A stretch of DNA of 52,250 bases, taken from NCBI GenBank assembly GCA_913777665.1, contig CAJYTF010000043.1, forward strand, positions 1 through 52,250, read 5' to 3'. The stretch's first letter is position 1, and every line of letters starts with the position of its first letter. This stretch comes from an uncultured Myroides sp. Lineage in GTDB: Bacteria; Bacteroidota; Bacteroidia; Flavobacteriales; Flavobacteriaceae. A program made the position numbers and the translations under genes. Positions 51,775 through 52,250 of this stretch are shown here, one piece after another. The notes under the pieces are model-generated. The model was not told the DNA's origin. It worked only from the letters and a program-made list of their open reading frames with translations, and made no database searches.

Positions 51775-52250
51775 ATGCAGTCAAAAATTAATAACGTTTC
51801 TCTTTGGGTTGTTCATTCATTGGTACTGCTAAATATTTTTTTCTTGATAGTTGATTTTACTTTTCCTAAGTATGAAGAAGAAATTTTTCTTGAACATGTT
51901 TATACCAAGGGAACTGATAGTAGAAGAAGCAAAAAACAAGTAATTATTGAATTTAATAATTTTACGATTTATGGCAATAATGGAATATCAAAAATATTGG
52001 ATAAAAGCCTTGAAAACAGATATTATCTATTAAAAAATAAATTGTTAAATAATAAAGCTTTTGTAAAAGTTATCTATAATCAGAATAATAAGACTGAACA
52101 AGTTTTTATAGGTTATCATTGTTACAGTCCATACTTTGTTTATCTTTTATTTTTAGCAGTTTTTGGATATTTTTATTTGATATTTAATTTTAAAAAAGAA
52201 GATTTTTTTAAGTTAATACCTTATTTTGCTATACCAATTACTTTAGTTTT
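51775..52250 (+). CDS. Uncharacterised membrane protein, partial (cut by the window end)
   Basis: An open frame from ATG 51775 runs without a stop to the end of the window, 158 codons. A membrane helix comes early (VVHSLVLLNIFFLIVDF), then about 80 polar, mostly basic residues, then two closely spaced hydrophobic segments (FVYLLFLAVFGYFYLIF and LIPYFAIPITLV). It looks like a multi-pass membrane protein with one outside loop. I recognise no family. TAATTTTA (near-consensus -7) lies upstream at about 51741. Its end, length and role are not visible. Confidence 0.6.
   Translation, partial: MQSKINNVSLWVVHSLVLLNIFFLIVDFTFPKYEEEIFLEHVYTKGTDSRRSKKQVIIEFNNFTIYGNNGISKILDKSLENRYYLLKNKLLNNKAFVKVIYNQNNKTEQVFIGYHCYSPYFVYLLFLAVFGYFYLIFNFKKEDFFKLIPYFAIPITLV

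Overview
The window is a chromosomal segment of an AT-rich Bacteroidota, most likely a member of the Flavobacteriaceae. The evidence is the Bacteroidota-type promoter (TTG about 19 bases before TAnnTTTG) found many times, the absence of Shine-Dalgarno sites before most genes, cargo with type A and type B type IX secretion (T9SS) sorting domains, a PorT gene, a Rho factor with a long disordered insert, and families largely confined to this phylum (DUF4290, DUF4293, START-like). I see no phage, integrase, transposase, CRISPR array or plasmid gene. It is mostly core genome.

Layout. 1-460: the 3' end of an rRNA operon (5S), its terminator and a 300-base stretch of repeats and a structured element. 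460-8.6 kb: mtaB, a peptide-type solute-binding lipoprotein, ABC-F (uup), a Nudix gene divergent from pyrE, and lpd. 8.6-16.5 kb: rmuC, a small outer-membrane protein, a START-like protein, a class IV aminotransferase, then leftward yqgE, HU, fmt, recQ and a NadR-like ATPase. 16.5-21.8 kb: the DUF493-DUF4290-murA operon, two tRNA-Glu genes, rpsT and typA. 21.9-31.4 kb: htpG, envelope lipoproteins, a secreted M4 protease, mgtC, a GNAT gene, an FKBP-type lipoprotein, and a tightly overlapping S4/methyltransferase/phosphoribosyltransferase operon. 31.4-36 kb: a large T9SS type B protein, aroK, a tRNA cluster (Lys, Leu, Lys, Lys) and a frameshifted comM/yifB. 36-44.6 kb: a membrane protein, ypfJ, rluA, a 118-base palindromic element, panB, an AraC-type regulator, a PEGA-like membrane protein, a frameshifted thioredoxin-like lipid/envelope protein, an SH3 protein and sdaA. 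44.7-52.25 kb: dnaK, an unknown lipoprotein, DUF4293, rho, ubiE-porT and an unknown membrane gene cut by the window end.

How it works together. Most operons are short (two or three genes). Genes are packed closely: convergent genes overlap or share bidirectional terminators, TAATG couplings join recQ-fmt and DUF4290-murA, and at two places a promoter -7 box sits in or against the terminator hairpin of the upstream gene. Cell-envelope themes recur (murA, OmpA lipoprotein, PorT, T9SS cargo, M4 protease), as do protein folding and heat shock (htpG, dnaK) and translation or RNA functions (mtaB, fmt, rpsT, typA, rluA, tRNAs, rho).

No large new system is evident. The most useful leads are the two one-base frameshifts, the palindromic element at 38.4 kb, the structured rpsT leader, the shared TGWC-N4-TGTCAT box upstream of htpG and dnaK, the promoter inside a terminator loop at 36.75 kb, and the Asn-rich disordered tails of Rho and DUF4290.
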